From the NCBI GenBank assembly GCA_959347315.1, contig OY365814.1:31598032-31662031 (forward strand): DNA of 64,000 nt. The letters are read 5' to 3'. The notes below the pieces were generated by a model that ran no database searches, was not told the DNA's origin, and was given only the letters and a program-made list of their open reading frames with translations. Shown piece by piece: positions 10,326 to 21,540 of the stretch (its first letter is position 1; each line of letters begins with the position of its first letter). The position numbers and the translations under genes were made by a program. This DNA is from Bimastos eiseni (lineage: Eukaryota; Annelida; Clitellata; Crassiclitellata; Lumbricidae).

Positions 10326-11562
10326 CAGGGCCGTACCTAGCCAAATTTGCGCCCTGTGCCTAGCGTTAATCTGGCGCTCACACATGGATTTTGTTGCCTA
10401 TCTAAATTTGGAATAGGCCTCTCATATAAAATTCAGTAACATACAGATAGTTTTACGAAGAACTCATTTTGGATGGATAATAATAAATATTTTTTAAAGA
10501 AACTAAATACGGTAATCTATAGATCTGGGACTAATATGGAATAGATCTGAAGCTAACGAAATCTGGGTCATTGACCTAGATAATGCCTATCACTACATCC
10601 GGGACTTTTGGAGTACAAATCAGCAGTCGCGCTTGTTTTTGTTAACAAATAAATTGACTTAGTACATAGAACTTGCAATATAAATAAGTTAAAATAACAC
10701 ATGTTCAAAAAGAAGATTTTTTACTGATGTAGCAGTATTTTAGATGACATTTACGGTGATAATACGTTCAAATTTATTCATCCAAATAGGCCTACCCGGA
10801 TGTCAGTTTATTCATTACATAGCCGCCGATCACAGACATCCTCCACAATGCATCAGAACAGACGATCACTGATTGGCTGTCACGTTGCCACTTCGTATCC
10901 CTTCCATATTAGTCCCAGTATAGATACATAATAATATTGAATTCGGTTAATTGAAATCAAACTCAATGTTGACCTCTATGTTTTCGAAAAGAGCAGACTG
11001 ATTACGTAAATTTTGAAAACATGGATCGATGTCATAATAAACCAGAGCTTTTTTTCTGGCGGAACGCGTCGGAACGGTGTTCCGGCACCTTTTTTCCAAA
11101 TTAATAAATAATAATAATGGTAATTGTGCAAAAACTCTGGAATTTGAAATATAACTTTACAATTTCTACTTTTTACATTCTAAAACGAATAGGTAAGATT
11201 ATGATCATTGTGTCCTATTAAATTAATTTTATCTGGTGGCTAATTTTAATGTCATTTCTTCCGACAATAGGGATGCGTTTGGCACCTTTTTCCATGCGTT
11301 CCGGCACCTTTTCCATGCGTTCCGGCACCTTTTTCCATGCGTTCCGGCACCTTTTTCCCTAGAAAAAAAGCACTGTAATAAACCATAAGGTCGCTATATT
11401 AAACCAATGCTACCAAGCAACAAAATAGAGATAAACGATTCATTATAATGTAACATAAATCTTAAATTATCATCATCATTATTTTTATTTATAGGGGCCC
11501 ATCCCTTCCATATTTGCGCCCTGTGTCACGGCACCGCTGGCACCACCCTCGGAATAGCCCTG
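10326..11562. mobile_element. hAT-like insertion, about 1.2 kb, with another element nested in it
   Basis: Compared with the third copy of the flanking module (34700-34900) this is extra sequence. Its ends are CAGGGCCGTACCTAGCC and, in reverse complement, CAGGGCTATTCCGAGGG, which suits hAT. The 8-bp duplication is not clean. Both ends also carry TTTGCGCCCTGTG in direct orientation. The interior at 10540-10925 resembles 43790-43890 and 45868-46175. Confidence 0.45.
11043..11375. mobile_element. hAT MITE, 333 bp
   Basis: The ends are CAGAGCTTTTTTTCTGG and, in reverse complement, CAGTGCTTTTTTTCTAGG. The 8-bp duplication TAATAAAC is perfect (11035-11042 and 11376-11383). GCGTTCCGGCACCTTTT is repeated three to four times near the right end. 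There is no coding capacity. Confidence 0.8.
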
Positions 11563-11697
11563 ACAGCACTGTTGAATGCCTCTCCTTTCTTCGACCAGCC
11601 TTTGCTGGAGAGTAGGCCTATATCCTAGTAGGGCTTGCACGTCTTAATTGACTTCGGCCGGTGGTCGTTCACGGTATCCGGCCAATTATCCCCTGGG

Positions 11698-13080
11698 CGG
11701 TATTCACACGACAGGATTAACGCTAATACCCGTTATAAATATGGTCTATACCCGACTAGTTGGTTATATCGCTATTCATGAGACAGTATTCGCCCTCTAG
11801 TCGGGGTAAAAGTTAATTAGATCGCGTTCTTCGCTCTGCGGCCAGGCTTATTGGACATATACCTAAATTTTCATCGGTTTCAGCGCGATGTCCTTCACTG
11901 ACTACCGGTTCAACAACGCATTACTTTCCGCATTGCGACACTAGTTTGGCGGTGTCTCTCTGGTTGTGCGCCATCCTACTTGACTGAACTGTGTCGTCCG
12001 GTGTCTGAACTCCTTTCGCGTATAGCTCTGCGCTCTTCTGCTAAAGGCAAGCTTCTGGAGTCCAGGGCCCGCTCGTCGCTAATGCTGCGTCGAGCTTTCT
12101 CTGTGGTTGGTCCGTCCACCTGGAATGAGCTCCCGGTTGCCCTCCGCCTTCCCCCTTACAATGATCTACCTACCTTTTGTAAGCTGCTAAAGTCATTTCT
12201 TTTTGGCTGTGGCTGGGCTGGGAGCACCTTTGAGTAGTTTCCCTTGAAGAGGCGCTATATAAATTATCGAAATGAATGAATGAATAAATCTAATCCCACT
12301 TAGAGGTAGGTTTTATGTTCGCTAATACCAGTTTAAAGGCGAAAAACAAAGATGGCAACCCTTGTGCTTCGTCGCATTCGACGTCAATTTAGACGTTGAT
12401 AGGTGTTTGAGAGGCACTATAATTAACTCGCCTATTTCACCGAAGGCCAACACTATATTGCTTTTAATTCTTGGGTCAAAATGTTTCAAATTTGACGAGA
12501 TGCCTGACGATATTGCATTCGATATTGTATCGCAGTGTGTATAATATGGATAGGCCTACCATTTATTGGCTGGGATTGGATTGTTCTCACAATAAGTCTA
12601 CAGCATAGCACCAGCTTATTCACGAATGCTGCGTCTAATCGGAGGGGTTGTCCTAAGGGTATTTCCGATAATGGTGAAGGTCCGGTTTCCAGAGGAGTCA
12701 GAGTAACTTTAAGGCGAGAGTTGGGAAGCGGAGGAATATCATTTATTGTGCCTTTGTCACTGCTGATAGTAGTTACAGACAATTTCTGCACAAATACAGT
12801 TTTTTTTATTGCAGTAGTTCATGTTGACGTATTGATCAACAAACTTCTTTTCGCTTGTGAATGTTCCTAGCTTTAGCGGTAGCAGAGCGCATAAACACTT
12901 TTGCGCATGCGCAATAGCCCGTCAACTACAGTTATACGGTACTTATACCGAGACTAACTATAGTCTGCCAGCTAAGTCGCGCTTGTGAATAGCTACCACG
13001 TGTTAGCTTTAGCCAGGGTATATCTAACCCCGAACTAGGCTCCAATACCGTATTACCTTAACTCTGTCCTGTGAATACCG
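11698..13080. mobile_element. Element with ~31-bp terminal inverted repeats, about 1.4 kb
   Basis: The left end CGGTATTCACACGACAGG, continuing to GCTAATAC, pairs with the right end in reverse complement: CGGTATTCACAGGACAG, continuing to GGTAATAC. CCTGGG flanks both sides (11692-11697 and 13081-13086) and may be a 6-bp target duplication. Partly matching TAGTCGGGGT and TAGTTCGGGGT words lie inside each end. A LINE fragment is nested in it. Frames at 12486-12870 overlap on both strands and match nothing I know. Confidence 0.55.
11835..12290 (+). mobile_element. LINE 3'-end fragment
   Basis: Translation gives RLIGHIPKFSSVSA-type sequence in broken frames, then an open frame 11980-12237 with LMLRRAFSVVGPSTWNELP and LLKSFLFGCGWAGS. 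Next comes GGCGCTATATAAATTATCG and a GAAT-repeat tail, the typical terminus of L2/CR1-like LINEs. It is severely 5'-truncated and lies inside the element at 11698-13080. Confidence 0.75.
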
Positions 13081-13081
13081 C

Positions 13082-13581
13082 CTGGGCAATAATTCCTCGG
13101 CCGTAAACCCCCGGCCAATAACCCCCGCCTACAACCCCTAGGAAAATAACCATCAGGCCAACTACAGTGCAAATAATGACACTACGAACATCGGAGCTGT
13201 GCAATCGACGGCGGCTATATTGCTATTATTTTGTAATTGTGTAATCATTTGTTTATTTAAAATCGTGACTGCTATTCGTTTATGCGAACATTTGACTTAC
13301 AGGATACGACGAGAATATTTTTAGACCTATATTTAAACACATACTGTTTAATTAAAACTATATGAGCGGCGCTGGGCGCAGATGGCGGGCTACCTAACCG
13401 TTTTCCTAGAATAGCTGCGCTAACGACTTCTCTATAGTTTCTTTAATTAATCAGACACCTTATCAGCTCATTTGTCAAAAGGGGCACTAGCGATAGAGGA
13501 ACGTATAGTCACAGAGAGTAAGAGGTAGACAAGATGATTGTAGATGATCGAGGGCAGAGACATTAGGCAGATATAGGGGTT
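13082..13581. other. No gene seen
   Basis: The left part is C-rich with repeated CGGCCAATAACC and ACCCCCGCC words. The rest is unremarkable AT-rich sequence between two mobile elements. Confidence 0.4.
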
Positions 13582-13590
13582 ATTGCTCCT

Positions 13591-14447
13591 GGGGTCCATT
13601 CGATAGTCCGAAAGTTCGATAGTGTGAAGGTTCGATAGTGCGAAGGTTCGATAGTCCGAAGGTTCAGTAATCCGAGGGATCGACAATCTGAAATAAATTT
13701 CTGGTCCGAAGGTTCGAAAGTCTGAAGATTCTATACTCCGACATCGATCGGGTATTCATTCCTTCAGTTGCTACGCACGTGAATTTGTATGGGGCTTCTC
13801 CAGGCTCTATATCGATGAAGCTCGTTGAAACAAAAGCTGGATTAGTGAAAGATAATTTTTCCACTTTGAGTGATGAATAAATACTTGCTAATGTAGAAAT
13901 GGGGTTGATGAAAGGAATCACGCAAAAATGTAAGATGCATGGATGGATGAAAATATCTTGTCTAAGTATAGGCTGGATTGATGAGTATGCCGTTACGATG
14001 TGAGTGGAATCGATGAATAGAAAGGCCTTGTATGCAAAAACGCGATTGATGAAGAGAAATATGCGTAGGCCTAAATGGAAGCTGGGTAAATGAAAGGGAT
14101 CACATTCTTAAGTAGTAGCTGGATTGATTAAATAAATTATGCTTTTTTGAGACGGTCCTGCGTTTTTCTTGAGTAGGGCTACACTGCTGGCAGTAGGCCT
14201 AATGTTCCCAGTAATAAAATACGATATTTGTTTTTTGGTATAATTTCACAAGAATAAAATACGCTAAAATACATTTCACCCCGTTTAAATGGAAACGGTA
14301 CTGATGAGAAGGTTTTAACTAGCACCTAATTAGGACTATCGAACCTTCGGATTATCGAACCTTCGGACTATCGAACCCTCGGACTATTGAACCATCGGAC
14401 TATCGAACCTTCGGACTATTGAACCATCTGACTATCGATACAGAACC
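13591..14447. mobile_element. Foldback/MULE-like element with subrepeat-built inverted ends (857 bp)
   Basis: The left end carries about five tandem units of TCGATAGTCCGAAGGT. The right end carries about six in reverse complement (ACCTTCGGACTATCGA). The outer tips read GGGGTCCATTCGATAGTC and, in reverse complement, GGTTCTGTATCGATAGTC. The 9-bp ATTGCTCCT flanks both sides perfectly (13582-13590 and 14448-14456). The interior consists of ~34-bp AGCTGGATTGATG units. Long repeat-built ends plus a 9-bp duplication point to a MULE or foldback-type non-autonomous transposon. No transposase is present. Confidence 0.75.
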
Positions 14448-14456
14448 ATTGCTCCT

Positions 14457-15919
14457 CTGCGTACCCTGCGGAGTTATTGAATTTAGCTTAGTTCTAGATT
14501 AGATTTAGTTCTACATTAGTTTTCTTCTTTTTTACGCATTGATACATTGCACCATGTCTCAAAACAAACTGTGCAAAATTGTTTCTGTCGGAACTTCATC
14601 AAATTTAGACCAATTTTAATACATTTTGGTAAGTAGACGGCAAAATTTTATATGTATAAAGTTGCTACCTCACCTGACTCATATAACCACACTACCTTGT
14701 TAAAATAGATGTACCAATTTCTTGTATAACGCTTACATTTTATTACTTGCAATGTCTGCACTGAACTCCATTTCATCGAGCCGGATGTCAAAGTGAATGG
14801 AGCATACTATCGCGACAACCTTCTTGCCCAGAAGCTACGGTCAGACATACACCGGACATCCCAAGGCGATTTTTTGTCTTTGAACAAGATGGCGACCCGG
14901 CGCGTTGAGCTCTTTTGTGGAGCGAGACACCCGACTAGGGGTGGATTGAGCCGCCGGAACACCGGGAAAAATCCCGGTGGGCCGCCAGGTTGAATCCCGG
15001 TGGGCCTCCAGGATAAGTGTTGTGATATTTGAGAAGCACTAAAAAGCCAAACGGCGGGTAATATTCATACTAAGACCAGCCTTACAACCAGCGGCTGGCT
15101 ATCGGATAAATGTCCACGACTATTTTTATTGTATTTTTTAGTCTATTTTAGAATCTAGACAGTAACCAAGGGCAGTAACATGGCAGTCGCGACGTCAACG
15201 GCTGCCGTATTAGAATTGCCTCTTTGTAGTCTCTTAGGCGCTCCGCTTAAAATTAAAAGTTTAAAAATCTTAAAATTTTGCGCTAGAAACTGAAATCGGA
15301 ATTTACGAGAAACGGTATTTCTGGTTAACGCGCGAGTCACATGATACTGAAATCAATTGAATTGCCTTAAAGTGGAAAAATGTCTGAGAAAGAACCTGAA
15401 ATTGTGAAGTTTGTGTTTACGCAATTTGAAGTTAGGCCTATTTACAAACAATAGCTATTAGTTTGTCATTGATGTAAAACCACCATAACCGAAACGATCG
15501 GAACAACTTCGAGTTTCTCAGGGCAATTGAGGATATGCACAAATTTCTAATTTCGTTTGGTTTTGGTATCGAATTTGTTTGTTTAAAATCGTCTAGAAGA
15601 TTTCAGACGTGCTTTCTTTACTATTCAGAAGATAGACCGAAGAAGAAATATTGAAAAAGATAAAACTCGGCAATATGAAAACTGTTTTTGGGAATTGATA
15701 CAATATACATAATAATTAAGTTTCAAATTGAAATTACAAATGAACCTTATTAACGAGAACTGATACATTAGTATTTTACTGCCTTTTATTTAGGATCACT
15801 TATCTTTTACTGTCTCGAACTGTCTTGAACCTAGTGTCTCGGTCTCGGTACCTCACGGTCTCGGTCTCGATGCCTCTCTGTTTCGTCTTGAAGTTTAAGG
15901 TCTTGCATACAACACTGGC
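14457..15919. other. Intergenic sequence, no gene seen
   Basis: Around 14935-15015 there is a GC-richer patch with two copies of ATCCCGGTGGGCC, possibly the end of an unclassified element. I found no coding frame that I can support. Confidence 0.4.
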
Positions 15920-16747
15920 CAATACATGTAAATATACGATATGATTGGTCACCGAGAGTTGCTTTTCCTCTGGTTTTAGCAGTCCTCGTCCCCGTAATCT
16001 TCAATTTCTAAAGCGATATTCCAAAGTAAAGAGTCGGGAACAAGCTTACTCACAAGCGGTCGCCGCAGCTGTTCTCGATTATAATAAATTAATAATATTC
16101 GTTTTACTGAAGCATAAAAGTAACTATAAAAACAGAAGAACGTCAATCTTCGGCAATTTGGACGCAACAGAAGTCCCCTAAATAAGCAATTGGTCAACTA
16201 AGATTAGGACAGATAGTATCGTCAGTCGAAATGTCGGTGTCCGCTCGATAGTCCGAAGGTTCAATAGTCCGAAGGTTCGATAGTCCGAAGATTCTATACT
16301 CTGACATTAATTTAACTAGAATCTGGATTAATTGATAAAAAGAATGTGTAAACTGGGAGCTGGATTGACATGAAAAGAATCATGCCTAAATGGAAGCTGG
16401 ATCAATGAAAACAATTATGCAATCCAGCTTCTAACAAACATAATTCTTCTCATCAGTCTAGCTACCATTAAAACTACAATCTTATCATCTATCAACCGGT
16501 CACCATGCAATCTTCGGACTATCAAACCTTCGGACTATCGATACAGAACCAAAATGTCTCATATATGTACATGTAAGTTCTGTAGTATTGTAGCCATTTT
16601 ATAAATTATAATTATATTAGCAATGATTTATATTGCGAACTACATCTGTTATATGCTTACAACGAACTTTGGTAAACCGACGAAACTGCAGCTTAGTGTT
16701 GATGGATTGATGAAAACAATTCATCTTTAAATAGAAGTTTGATCGAT
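15920..16747. repeat. Duplicated intergenic block, reference copy
   Basis: From about 15922 the sequence aligns with 25077-25798 plus 26842-26947. From about 16208 onward it also aligns, at higher identity, with 26948-27485. The block thus exists three times: once here and twice in tandem to the left of the third zinc-finger gene. It contains a 314-bp foldback-like element in each copy. Confidence 0.8.
16236..16549. mobile_element. Foldback/MULE-like element, 314 bp
   Basis: The left end is GGTGTCCGCTCGATAGTCCG followed by two more AGTCCGAAG units. The right end is CTTCGGACTATCAAACC and CTTCGGACTATCGATAC. The flanks CGAAATGTC (16227-16235) and CAAAATGTC (16550-16558) match at 8 of 9 positions. 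A few ~34-bp AGCTGGATTGATG units in both orientations fill the interior. Confidence 0.7.
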
Positions 16748-17106
16748 GAAAGTGTTACGCTATTGCATCACTAGAAGTTGAATTGATTAAAAACATTCTT
16801 ATTTCAATAAAAGCTGTGTCGATCAATGTGTTTTTTCCACAACTAGAAGTTGTAAATGTCCGGTAAGAAAATGTACCGAGGGAATATCTCCAGAGGGAAA
16901 TGTCCTAGACCAAGTGTCAACACACCAAAACTAAAATGAAATTGAATGTGGCACAAAGTTACTAATCGTGTATGCATATGTATCAATGATACTGACTCAT
17001 TTTATCAAACTGTAATTATGTGGAATCATAATTCAGAACAGTTCAGCAAATAAGTATCAATGATACTGACTCATTTTATCAAACTGTAATTATGTGGAAT
17101 CATAAT
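16748..17106 (-). other. 3' flank of the second zinc-finger gene
   Basis: It is nearly identical to 27485-27858 and more distantly related to 5330-5595. It probably contains the 3' UTR. No gene of its own is seen. Confidence 0.6.
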
Positions 17107-17128
17107 TCAGAACAGTTCAGCAAATAAG
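16981..17128. repeat. 74-bp exact tandem duplication spanning a stop codon
   Basis: Two head-to-tail copies of a 74-bp segment start at 16981 and 17055 (first word TATCAATGATACTGAC, last word CAGCAAATAAG). The second copy contains the last codons and the TGA stop of the zinc-finger gene. The first is a downstream relic of them. The third gene has the same duplication and the first does not. Confidence 0.9.
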
Positions 17129-18966
17129 TCGTCAGGTGGAGAGTGTCGATGACTTGAACAATGCTCACGAAAGTCGTTCTCTATTTCAAACACTTTGTCG
17201 CATATACCACATCCAAATGATTTAGACAAAGACACTCTTCCATCAACATGAGATTTGAATTTGTACTGACATTCTCCACTTTCAATTATTGGCAATGGTC
17301 TTGAAAGTCCACTGGAATTCGAACGGTTATACTCTGATAAATGTTCATGTGGTTTATCAATAACGGCTGTACTGCTACAGTTGATGAACTGATCAATTAC
17401 TTCACTTCTCGTTTTAATATCCAGCGGCAGAATACCTACATGTAGTTTTTTAGACTTCTTGGCTGAAGAACTACCATTGATGAAACTTTCACTGTGGTTG
17501 TGTTGCTTCTCAGTTGCGTTAGTTCTTCTGTGCAGTTTCATACTTTGAAATTGGTTGAATCCTTTATTAAAGACCTCACATTTGTCTGGTTTTACCACTG
17601 TATGCTTTGACATATGAATCTTTAGTGAAAAGCTATGTGCAAATTGTTTCTGACACAACAGACACATGAATGGTTTCTCGCCAGTATGGGTTGTCATATG
17701 CTTTTCCTGATCACAGCCATCAGCAAATGATTTCTTACATATCTGACATTTGTGTGGTTTTTCGCCAGTGTGATTTCTTGTATGCCTTATCAGAGAACTA
17801 CCATCACTAAATGATTTCTGACATATCTGACATTGGTGTGGTTTGTCGCCAGTATGGGTTCTGATATGTACCTTCAGAGAACTGCCATCACTAAATGATT
17901 TCTGACATAAATGACACTTGTATGATTGTTCACCAGTATGGTATCTTGTATGCTTTTGCAGAGAACTACCATCAATAAATGATTTCCTACATATTTGGCA
18001 ACTGAATGGTTTTTCGTCAGTATGGCTTCTTGTATGTCTTGTCAGAGTACTGACATCACTAAATGATTTCTGACATATCAGACATTGGTGTGGATTTTCG
18101 CCATTATGGATTTTTATATGCGTTTTCAGATAACTACCACGAACAAATGATTTCTGACATAAATGACACATGTATGGTTTTTGGCCAGTATGGATTCTTA
18201 TATGCGTTTTCAGTTGATCACCTCGAGCAAATGATTTCTGACATATATGGCAACTGTATGGTTTTTCGCCAGTATGGGTTCCCACATGAGTTCTTAGAGT
18301 GCAACCATGAGCAAATGATTTCTGACATAAATGACACGTATATGGTTTTTCGCCAGTATGCGTTCGCATATGTGTTTTCAGATAACTACCATCACTAAAT
18401 GATTTCTTACATATCTGGCAACTGTATGGTTTTTCGCCAGTATGGATTCTTGCATGCCTTAGCAGAGAACTACCATCACTAAATGATTTCTTACATATCT
18501 GACATAGGTGAGGTTTTTCATCAGTATGTGTTCTCATATGCCTTTTCAGATTACATCCATCACTAAATGATTTCTTACATATCTGGCAACTGTATGGTTT
18601 TTCTCCAGTATGGTTTCTTGTATGCCTTTTCAGATTACTACCCTGATTAAATAATTTCTGACATATGTGGCAACTGTATGGTTTTTCGCCAGTATGGGTC
18701 CTCATATGCAGCACCAAATAACCTGCTGTAGTAAATGATTTCTTACACAACTGACATCTGTCTGATTTCTCTCCAGCCTGGGTTCTCATGTGGTTTTGCA
18801 GATTAATTTGCTGGTCAAATGATTGCTGACAAAATTGACACTTGTATGGTTTTACGCCAGTATGCGTTCTATTGTGTGTTTTCTGATGACCACCATGAGC
18901 AAATAATTTCAGACATAGCTGGCATCTGTGTTGCGTGTCTGCAATATGGGTGCTCACATTTACCAT
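17107..18966 (-). CDS. C2H2 zinc-finger protein 2 (16 tandem fingers)
   Basis: A predicted nuclear DNA-binding protein of 619 residues from the first ATG. Sixteen 28-residue fingers are joined by TGEKP linkers. Finger 2 has Gln instead of its last zinc-binding His (HMRTQ). A degenerate finger follows (CEVFNKGF), then a conserved tail with SSSAKKSKK and [12 protein letters not shown]. It ends in a lone finger (CGICDKVF...HCSSH) and a DDLFAELF terminus. Many helices share SDGSSL, with Asp at -1 and Ser at +2, unlike the Gln-type helices of gene 1. The last ~185 residues differ from gene 3 at about two positions. The frame extends upstream to a conserved AG at 19077-19078, so an upstream exon is likely. 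No KRAB or similar effector domain is visible. Confidence 0.87.
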   Translation of the reverse strand: MVNVSTHIADTQHRCQLCLKLFAHGGHQKTHNRTHTGVKPYKCQFCQQSFDQQINLQNHMRTQAGEKSDRCQLCKKSFTTAGYLVLHMRTHTGEKPYSCHICQKLFNQGSNLKRHTRNHTGEKPYSCQICKKSFSDGCNLKRHMRTHTDEKPHLCQICKKSFSDGSSLLRHARIHTGEKPYSCQICKKSFSDGSYLKTHMRTHTGEKPYTCHLCQKSFAHGCTLRTHVGTHTGEKPYSCHICQKSFARGDQLKTHIRIHTGQKPYMCHLCQKSFVRGSYLKTHIKIHNGENPHQCLICQKSFSDVSTLTRHTRSHTDEKPFSCQICRKSFIDGSSLQKHTRYHTGEQSYKCHLCQKSFSDGSSLKVHIRTHTGDKPHQCQICQKSFSDGSSLIRHTRNHTGEKPHKCQICKKSFADGCDQEKHMTTHTGEKPFMCLLCQKQFAHSFSLKIHMSKHTVVKPDKCEVFNKGFNQFQSMKLHRRTNATEKQHNHSESFINGSSSAKKSKKLHVGILPLDIKTRSEVIDQFINCSSTAVIDKPHEHLSEYNRSNSSGLSRPLPIIESGECQYKFKSHVDGRVSLSKSFGCGICDKVFEIENDFREHCSSHRHSPPDDLFAELF

Positions 18967-19076
18967 AATGATAGACACGTTATTGATGATTTGCGGTTTT
19001 CTCCAGTACGGGATCTTAGATGAGATGAATCTTTCTGTGTTTTCTGCTTGTTGAAATGTACGTGTTTCTTCAATAT
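18967..19076 (-). other. Open 5' extension of the finger exon, with conserved splice acceptor
   Basis: The frame continues upstream ([15 protein letters not shown]) to an AG at 19077-19078 (TGTAG then ATATTGAAG), with an in-frame TGA just beyond. The position matches the acceptor candidate of gene 1. No ATG lies in this stretch. Confidence 0.45.
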
Positions 19077-19078
19077 CT

Positions 19079-19839
19079 ACATTTCAGACAGTTTGGCTTC
19101 ACATGGATTTGGAAAAGCACGAGCAATGGCACGCATTTGAAAATAAACAAAGACTGTGTTAATGTTCCAGCAATTGTCGTTACAGCCTTTCAAACACTAG
19201 CATTGAAAATTGTTAACATAATCGATGACCTTGTGTGAGTTTTCCTTTCAGATGCTTACAGAAGAATTCATGTTTCATCTGTGAGTAAAAGTTATTTTTC
19301 GAGTAAATGAAGAATTATTCATGCAGGAAATGACTATATTGGAAAGCTGAATCAATCCAACCACTGTATAATAAAATATCTTAATGCCACTGTTCAGTAT
19401 GCTATGAACTGAAGATGAACTAGTTGACCACAGTGAAAGATGCTCTCAAGTAAATCAACTGTGATGCTCTTCACAAAGATTTGTCAGATGTACACATTGC
19501 TCTGCAACTGAATGTTAAGGTCTAACAAAATGTAGTTTGTTGTCTTCTTCATAAACTTGCTAGAAAGAACAGTACAACTCCATTTGTATATGTCTTTATA
19601 ATATAGAATGCAATATCAATGCTATTAGTTAGCATGCCAGTTTAAAATCGCACCATCATATGCCCTAATACTATTGGTGGCCCTGGTGTGACGACTGATC
19701 AAGAGCTGTCTTTAGCAGCACTTTAACTCGGTTACGCGTGGCTGCTACTAGCAGCTTTGTCAGTTGCGAGTTGTTCTACACTCCCTCTCTCATGATGCTG
19801 CGTAGTTCTTGTTCATGCTTTTGTCTCCAGTAGGATTGA
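19079..19839. other. Shared 5' flank of zinc-finger gene 2
   Basis: It aligns to about 19620 with the upstream region of gene 1. After that it is unrecognised sequence up to a LINE fragment. No promoter element can be defined with confidence. Confidence 0.5.
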
Positions 19840-20385
19840 TCACTGTTGTTCCATTCTTGCAGGTCTTCCGGCTGACCTACTAGGGTACCTTGATAGGGTC
19901 TTTCACTCTGCTGTGAGGGTTGTTGGTCATATTCCAAAATATGCCCCAATGACAGCTCACATGCGTGATGTTCTGCACTGGCTACCTGTCTCGCAGCGCA
20001 TTAACAAGGCTCCTACAGGATAGCAGCACTTGTCTGGCGTGTCTTGTTGTTAGCGCTCCGTCCTGTTTAGGTAGTCTATGTTGCCCAATTTCTGACATAT
20101 ATCCAATCGTAGGGCCTCCGTTCCTCGAATAGGGTGGAGCTATTGGTGCCGAGAGATTGATCTTCAATCCAAGAGCAATGAGCCATCTCTGTTGTCGGTC
20201 CCTCCATCTGGAATGAGGAATTGGCTCCTGATAGCGATGCTCATACTCTCTAGGAACAATCTGCCAGCCTTCTACCGAATCCTCAAGTCTTTTTTGTTTG
20301 GCCACAGCCTGACTCAGGGCGCCTCTGAGTAGATATCTTGAAGGGGCTCTATATAAATTTTCGGAATTAATGAATCATTGAATAA
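19840..20385 (+). mobile_element. LINE 3'-end fragment
   Basis: Plus-strand translation gives GLPADLLGYLDRVFHSAVRV, GHIPKYAP and HMRDVLHWLPVSQRI. After frame breaks it gives RNNLPAFYRILKSFLFGH, then GGGGCTCTATATAAATTTTC and a GAAT-rich tail. This is the C-terminal end of an L2/CR1-like reverse transcriptase. It is inserted in the 5' flank of the second zinc-finger unit; the third unit lacks it. Confidence 0.75.
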
Positions 20386-20389
20386 ATGA

Positions 20390-21060
20390 TGGAAAAAACA
20401 AACTCTAACAAATTAGATATGATAATGACAAGCAGCATGACCAATCAGCATTATACGATCAGCCTGTTGTCCACCGCCCATCAACAAGTCAGCAATTTAA
20501 GCAACTCAGCATTTTACTCGTTCACTCACAAATCATAATATTCGTAATTTGCCAGCCATAGTTCTGCAAAGGGAATATGAGGTATCAAACTCAAGCCATA
20601 ATATAAGCAACTCTCTCATTGAGGTAGCTGTCATCAATTTCATTTTTCCGCAAACCAATGCAAACTTCCGCAAAGTTATAGAATTGTAAAGTACTAATAT
20701 CTAACCAGGTTTGGCATTAAAATCGATTTTCTCCACAATCTGGCTTTCTAAGTGATGAGCACAAAATGGCGAGCGATAAAAGTCTTTCACTAGAATACGA
20801 AATAAACGTATAGTTTTTGAAAGTCTATCCTGTCATCTAGCGAATAAATAACAAAGGCTGGAACGGAATAATGGAGAGCAGATTAGTCGCAAAGTGTGAA
20901 CGTAATTATTATGCCATATCCCCATTCCTCTAATCCTCCCTTCCCAAAATATTTCATCTCTCCTCAACCCACAAAATTATACTACACTAACTGATGATTG
21001 ATCTTATCGAGATCAGCCACGGCATTCTAAATAAAACTTTTCCACAGGCATTCTATAATG
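20390..21060 (+). repeat. Duplication-unit sequence with CTAGCGAATAAAT module, copy II
   Basis: 20395-20560 matches 29935-30125, with repeated AATCAGCATTTTA-type words. 20575-21000 matches 33912-34270 and 9820-10140. The break between the two matches is where the third unit carries about 3.8 kb of extra repeat sequence. Confidence 0.75.
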
Positions 21061-21089
21061 TAATAATTCTATTGCTTGAAACATCAACA

Positions 21090-21540
21090 GAAGGCTCAAC
21101 TAAATTTCGGTAAAATTGTATTTTAGCGTATTTTAGATTTGACCGTTTCGCCCGCTCGTATTTTAATATTTTTCGCGAATATATGTCCAACTTTATCTTA
21201 AATGGAGTCAGAATCGATGAATAGAAAACAGTGTAAGTCGCAATTGGATTGATGAAAGGAATTATGCTTAAACGGAAGCTGGATTGACAAAAATATCATG
21301 CCTCAAAACAGCCTCAATCTAAGCAGGATTCGTGTAATCGATCCAGCTTTCAATTTAAGCACGATTCTTTTCATTCATCCAGCTTCCATGTACGCAAATT
21401 CTTCAATCAATCCGATTTCTATCTATTTCATCACCCAGCTTCCACTTATGAAACAGTTCCTTCCTTCAACAATTCTTCTTCTATTTAAACAATAATTCCA
21501 TTAATCAATCCAGTTTCTATCTGAAATTAATAGCTTACAA
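21090..21540. repeat. ~34-bp repeat array, both orientations
   Basis: It starts with TATTTTAGCGTATTTTAG and plus-oriented units (GAAGCTGGATTGACAAAAA). It then switches at about 21310 to inverted units (GATTCTTTTCATTCATCCAG and CAATCCGATTTCTATC). A LINE inserted at its right edge. Confidence 0.7.
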
